A DNA stretch of 64,000 bases, taken from NCBI GenBank assembly GCA_029204225.1, contig CM055106.1:5184858-5248857 (forward strand), read 5' to 3'. This DNA comes from Diphasiastrum complanatum (Eukaryota > Streptophyta > Lycopodiopsida > Lycopodiales > Lycopodiaceae). The notes below the pieces were generated by a model, which had not been told where the DNA came from, did not search any database, and was given only the letters and a program-made list of their open reading frames with translations. The translations under genes were made by a program, and so were the position numbers. Positions 59,001 through 64,000 of the stretch are shown here, piece by piece. Within the stretch, counting starts at the first letter, position 1; each line of letters opens with the position of its first letter.

Positions 59001-60640
59001 GATTCTATGATTTAGACAAAAGAATTAACATGGTTCCACATTACATTCTGATCCTTTCTGGTTAATGATAAACTTCAAATCCCCATGATCCAAGAGCATT
59101 AACTCTAGGGACAAGCTTCTATCAAATTAACAGATTCAATGTAATCCATGTATCAGATTCTACTTCTAACATCACAATTGACATCCAAAACTGCAGACAA
59201 CTCAATGGTTACAAAGATATAAGTTATGAATTCAACTGAATGAATTCTATCCAGGAATTTAATAATCAGTATTAAGCAATTATTTACTGGGATTCATCTA
59301 AAATCCTAACTCCAAAATATATTTTCCGATCACACTTACTACCTCTAATGTCCACTCTTCTTCCCTCCTTAGAATTTTCAGTTCCCTGAAAATCTATTTC
59401 AGCTAAGGTACTAAGAAGATGTAACGACATTAGTAAATGTTTTAAAATTAAAACCTGTACGAAAAAATCTTAAATAATTTCATTTCTATTCCATACCTTG
59501 GCTGAATTACTGATATACAAAAATCAACTACTAGTCTAATTTTTTGAATATAATTCACCATGGGATTTAACTGGAAATGAAATCAGTATTTTTTTTTAGT
59601 TCCTATTATTACGGTTTTCCCAATAAAATTGGTCAGTTTTTTCCTTTTCAATATACTGGCTTGAAAATTACTTCGTTAAAGTAATCTGTAATTAAAAAAA
59701 AAATACATAAAATTTGGATTCGGGTATTTCTTTTTCTATATTCAACACAAAATTTTTGTTGAAGAATAAAGAACTACCTCCAAATATTCTCCATTTATTC
59801 CAATTAATTACTTTAACAAGTATGTCAAAAGCTTTTGGTTCATTCAATCTTAATGATCAAAATCATCAAGAACACAATAACCAATCCATCGGTGTCCACC
59901 GATTTGAAAAAGAGAAAAAAAATCAAAAAAACACGATTTAACTTCTTTTATTGGGAGTACCAATACTCCAGAGCTAAATGGTTCAAATAGCATCGTACCA
60001 AGGAATCAAATTCCTCCCCTGAGTAAATGCTTGAGAACCATACCATTCTTACCTTTCCGTCAAGATCGGCTTTAAAAAAAAATTCATTTCCAAAATCGAT
60101 TATTACAGCTTGACCAAAGGTCCAATAGTACTAAAGTTCCCAAAACTGGCTTAGCAATAAAAAAATGTCAAAGTGATAAAGCTCGAAAACATGCAGATTG
60201 TTCCTAGAGAAAGGAAATTCCAATTCCTTCTACTCCCGTTACGAGAAACAATACAAAAGTTCAAGGCTAAATTTTGACTATCAAACACCAAGAAACCGAA
60301 ATTTCTCTATTCGGGTGCTAGTAACTTGAATATTTGGAGTTGTTCTCGAAAACCGATTTCGAACCAGCTCAAAGCTACCAAATGTCAAAAATTCTCTCAA
60401 AGCCCTGATCCACTGGCATGTACCCACACTAATGCAAATAGTCAACCAAGTTTACAAAATTGCCAACCACTCATCACGCATGTAACTGACTCAAGACACT
60501 TTGCACATTCGTGCTAGAAGCCCAAACAATAAGGGTTTAAAAAACACAAAAGGCCATGGGCCCACAAAACAAAACCCTCAACAAAGAAAAAAGAGTTAGG
60601 GCCGGCTCTCTCTTCCACCACGGACAGCTCGGCCATCAAC

Positions 60641-60689
<49 letters not shown>

Positions 60690-61926
60690 TTCTAGTGGCA
60701 ATCTCTTAATCGAGCTCCACCATGAAGCCAACCATCGCTGCATGCTCCTCCCGAACCCTAAACAAGCAAATGTGTTAGGAATTGGAAGTCACGCTCCTCT
60801 CCTCGGCCGCCACAGTAGCAACTTAGTAGCCGGGATCACGTGCCATCCACTCGATCAATCAGCTCCAGCCAAATGGGTTCCTAAAAAATCCGCCATCGTA
60901 GTTTACAGGGCACAATCTGCTTCAAAGCAGGGTGAGTTTTCCTGACACTGCTATCTCAGCGTTTCTCAGAAGGATTGAAACATCTGCGTCTAATCAATAC
61001 CAACAATGAAGAGATATGCAATCACTGGGAGTGATCAACTCCACCCTTCCACTCGCTGCACCCGCTGCAATAAGCTCCAACACCCATAGAATTGCACCAT
61101 CAGAGGGTAACGATTCTCTGAGGCTCAGAAGCAACATTTATTCCAAAGATTATAGACCTCCACGGTCCATCAACATGTGAACTGGAAAGGAAAGCCTAGG
61201 ATTGGACTTTCAAACACGTTCTGTCTGGAATCATGCAACCAACGCATCTGATTGTTGCCAAACTGGTGTAGACCTCATCTCTTTCTACTCAGAAACCAAA
61301 ACAAGTTTCAAGCAGAAGAACGCATGCTTTTATCCAACACCAGCCACCAGGCAAAGCCAACAACTGGTCGTTTATCAACTCCGACTTCTTGATACTGTCT
61401 CACAGGGGACAAATCTGCCTGCAACAAATCCTTTTATCCAGCTTTACCAATGAAGCAAGGTTTACAGCATATTGTAGGATCCAGACAGTATCAACAGAAA
61501 ACAGAACCTTCAAAACTCACATATCCTCAACATGCAATTGCTAGCATCCTATTGTATTTCTTTAACAGTCCATACATCTGGAAGAATTGATTGGGAATCA
61601 ACCTTTCAATGAACATCAAAAAGATAACAAGATTCAAGCCTTATAGATTCATGCATGTTATTCTACATCAATCGAAAGATTCACCAAGGTTATCAGAATT
61701 CTAAGAATGAATTACAAACTAATTCACAGCATCAATGCCACCATAAATGAGTAAAAGGCACTCAACCACCATAATTGATAAGTATGTCTCGAACTGGAAT
61801 TAGTGAATCCAACTTTAAAATTCCTTGGAGAAAATAGCACTCCATCCGGGATGTGAATCCAAGTGCGTTCCAATTCCGATTTAATGTAGAACTTGTCTCC
61901 AACCATCCAAAATTGCATCTTAGTCG
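56067..61926. other. Noncoding interior of LARD-like element
   Basis: AT-rich, with only short ORFs on both strands and none with a domain I recognise. 60300-61450 is less AT-rich and contains an AG microsatellite. I see no gene. Confidence 0.55.
60644..60686. repeat. (AG)n microsatellite
   Basis: About 21 AG units inside the LARD-like interior. Confidence 0.97.
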
Positions 61927-61940
61927 GGCTTTGATACCAA

Positions 61941-62520
61941 TGTAAAGACCATAAGGGATAACCCCTAAGATGAGGATAGGAGAACACAATAGAAGAGACT
62001 ATGGAGCCAAACCACCCAAGCATTCCTAGATCAAACCTGGATCTAGACCCCAAGCCATGCCATGTGAAACAAGAGGAGAAGAGAGAAACTGGTATCCTAA
62101 ACCTAATATGTCGATGGGAGAATCCCTACCTCATTATATAGAGAGTGACCCAACGGGGTTGGCTCAGTTGGTTGGCTTGGCATCCAAAGTTTCTTTGGTC
62201 CCAGGTTCGAGCCTCCCCTTGGAAACCAAGAAGCATTATATAGAGAGTGGAGTCCTGTGCATGAAACCATGCAACCCCCATGCAAGTCAACTATAAATAG
62301 GTCTCATTTCTTCATGCAGTCCTCTTGCCTATATCCGTCTCACAGACATGCAATACTCCATATGTCTCAATTAGAGTGTCTGGGTCCTCTCAAGGTAATT
62401 AGTCACAAACAGGCCTTGACATGGAATTAAATCATGGCGTGACCAATAATCTCGAACACTGGAGGGCCAATCTACCATATTAGGACTATTCCAGGTCCTT
62501 AACCGAATATGGCCATAACA
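61941..62520 (-). repeat. 5' LTR of LARD-like element, interrupted by SINE
   Basis: Plus-strand ends TGTAAAGACC and CCATAACA. Without the 86-bp SINE and its 16-bp duplication it is about 478 bp. A purine-tract complement (TTATTCCCTCC, 62521-62531) lies directly outside, like that on the inner side of the other LTR. Confidence 0.85.
62148..62233 (+). mobile_element. tRNA-derived SINE, full-length 86 bp
   Basis: Flanked by the 16-bp perfect duplication CATTATATAGAGAGTG (62132-62147 and 62234-62249). It has box A (TGGCTCAGTTGG, 62160-62171) and box B (GGTTCGAGCC, 62204-62213) spaced as in a tRNA gene, so RNA polymerase III transcription is likely. The 3' end is a hairpin (CTTGG AAA CCAAG) followed by AAG, with no poly(A) tail. 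The corresponding site in the sister LTR (about 55770-55785) is empty. Not a tRNA gene: no clear anticodon arm or full acceptor stem. Confidence 0.93.
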
Positions 62521-62556
62521 TTATTCCCTCCATCCAAGATCCTGTCATCCAGGAAC

Positions 62557-64000
62557 AACTTCCTGATGGTTGGCAATCTCAAGAAGGAACGAATTTCCTC
62601 ACAGATCCTGCACCGTATTGTTGACTCCAACTACAAGATAGGATCTAGCCCCCTCGAGCGTTATAACTGGTATAAGACGGTTTTTGGAGAGTTGAAGAGG
62701 GCAATCAAGGAGAACACCAAGCAACAATTTGTGGCTGGTCCTCTCCTCTCTCTATTATCTGTCTCTTACTTGGAGGACATGCTTCGTGGGTTTGTTTCCG
62801 ATTTCGTGCTATCTATTTATGAAGAAGCAGCGGTAGAGTCATCTCACTAGGCATCTACCTCACATAGTCATCGTCGTGTACGCAGCGAGATCGCTATTCC
62901 TGACCTGCCTTCCGCGTCACGTCAAAGGGCTAGGCAGACATCTTCAGCTGCGCTTTCACTCCCCGCTGCTATTCGCATTGAACTACCTATTCCCCCTGCC
63001 TCTGATGCTTCCCTCGCCTCTGCTTCCTCTCAAGGACAGTCTGTGACCATTGGGGCTACCATTCCCATCACAGCTGCCCAGGCCGCCTCACCTCCAAACA
63101 CCAGAGCAATATCACCAAATACTCAACATTTCATGGACATGTTCGATGATTTCGACCCTCTTAGGGCCTCAGAAATTTTTGTCATGCCCCAAAGTCCAGC
63201 GCTCTTTGAACTCCATTCCCTTGGAAGAGGATTCGAGACTGTCCATGATTCGTAAAATATTTTTGAAGACACTTTTCAAGAGGAACCACAAGAAACCATT
63301 GCAGCTCAGATGCCGAATACAATTCGGGTCGGGCAAGCTGCCAAGTCACCAAAACAATTCAACTCCACGGTACCAGAGGGCTACAAGGAAGAAGACATAT
63401 TTGAAGAAGAAGAACCACGGGCACAAGCTCCACGCCAACCAAGGACAGTACCACCAGGTCCTCCTGCTGTTACCATCTCCACAATAGTAGATTCTGGTGA
63501 TGCTCTCAGTTTAGTCTCAAGCCTTGCGCAAGTGATCTAGTCTATGCTGGACAAGAAAAAATAAATGGAGCAGCGCATATCAGATATGGGTTCCAAAAAT
63601 ACACTTATTAGCCAGAAAGTCATCCAGCTGGACAAAGAGTTGAAGATTTCTAAACAGCACAAAGCCAAGTCTGAAGTTGAGATGAAGAAGGCACAACAAT
63701 GCTGATCGCCTCGAAGATTATGTCAGTACATTGCAGCATGCACTCACAACCGCCCAAGACAAGGTAGACCAGGCCATGCAGGATGCAAAACAACAAGTGC
63801 ACTTGCTCCAGGGTCAACTGCAGATGGCTGAACATGATCACACACGTCTTCAAGGTGAATTGGATGCGACCACCCTTGAGCGTGATGCATATCTTCAAAC
63901 GCAAATTCCTGATCATCCGGTAACTCCAACGGAAATCGGGTATTTGTTTAAAAAAGTTGAGACTTATAAAGTGGCCCTTCAAGGATTCCAAGGCCGCTTT
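62557..64000 (+). pseudogene. Gag-like / coiled-coil reading frame, runs off the window
   Basis: FLMVGNLKKERISSQILHRI and RYNWYKTVFGELKRAIKENT match the minus-strand frame at 46996-48245 (FLMVGNLKKDRITSQILHRI, YNWFKTVSGELKRAIKANT), so the two are related. The frame is broken by TAG after ESSH (62848-62850; the relative has Gln), TAA after VHDS, TAG after AQVI, and TAA soon after. A frameshift near 63700 leads to a heptad-rich stretch (DRLEDYVSTLQHALTTAQDK, LLQGQLQMAEHDHTRLQGEL) likely to form a coiled coil. It starts abruptly at about 62557 without an ATG homologous to the relative and continues past 64000. Confidence 0.6.

Larger units (their letters stand above)
55638..62520 (-). mobile_element. 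Large LTR element without recognisable coding (LARD-like)
   Basis: LTR copies at 55638-56052 (outer end truncated) and 61941-62520 (split by a SINE). On the minus strand the upper LTR ends TTTACA and is followed by primer site TTGGTATCAAAGCC (61940-61927). The lower LTR is preceded by purine tract GGAGGGAATAA (56063-56053). The 5.9-kb interior has no gag or pol domain on either strand. Such large retrotransposon derivatives depend on proteins made by other elements. No flanking target duplication can be tested because the lower end is lost. Confidence 0.75.

Noticed and set aside
22216-60686. CRISPR array from the regular microsatellite blocks.
   Set aside because: Simple dinucleotide repeats without spacers, in eukaryotic sequence.

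Overview
The window reads as nuclear DNA of a green plant (streptophyte) with a repeat-rich genome. The evidence is nested Ty3/gypsy chromoviruses and Ty1/copia elements primed from initiator-Met tRNA, a hAT transposase relic, a tRNA-derived SINE, long CT/CA microsatellites, and one spliced host gene of the VPS26C (DSCR3) family. I cannot name the species. VPS26C encodes all its glutamines with CAA/CAG and ends in TGA, so the standard genetic code applies.

Layout. 6-6315: complete chromovirus with identical 358-bp LTRs and a CCGGA target duplication, but with three in-frame TAG codons and a lost RT catalytic Asp. 6421-7060: 363-bp tandem dimer. 7839-10356: seven-exon hAT transposase relic (minus). 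10557-11394: gypsy fragment. 11395-17546: minus-strand LTR element carrying a nested internally deleted copia element (13031-16400), which itself carries a solo gypsy LTR (15127-15590). 17547-18714: leader and LTR of a further copia-type element. 18724-18957: histone H3-fold fragment. 19211-33439: minus-strand chromovirus containing a copia fragment (22140-24285) and a second complete chromovirus (26996-32688). 35674-39706: VPS26C, ten exons with consistent phases, the only convincing host gene. 42857-55637: degenerate gypsy material plus unfamiliar ORFs. 55638-62520: LTR element with about 5.9 kb of apparently noncoding interior (LARD-like), its 5' LTR split by an 86-bp SINE. 62557-64000: gag-like/coiled-coil reading frame running off the window.

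The strongest unusual signals are three. First, the gypsy LTR family at 15-33 kb has AGTTA...TAACT termini instead of TG...CA, proven by three independent perfect 5-bp target duplications. Second, a tiny tRNA-headed SINE family ends in a hairpin instead of poly(A), with two copies that both carry long perfect target duplications. Third, a chromovirus with zero LTR divergence has an inactivated RT, which implies trans-mobilisation. Most nonsense codons across the elements fit C-to-T change at methylatable sites (CAG to TAG, TGG to TAG, CGA to TGA), and three are checked against sister copies in this window. No RNA genes, CRISPR arrays or prokaryotic features were seen.
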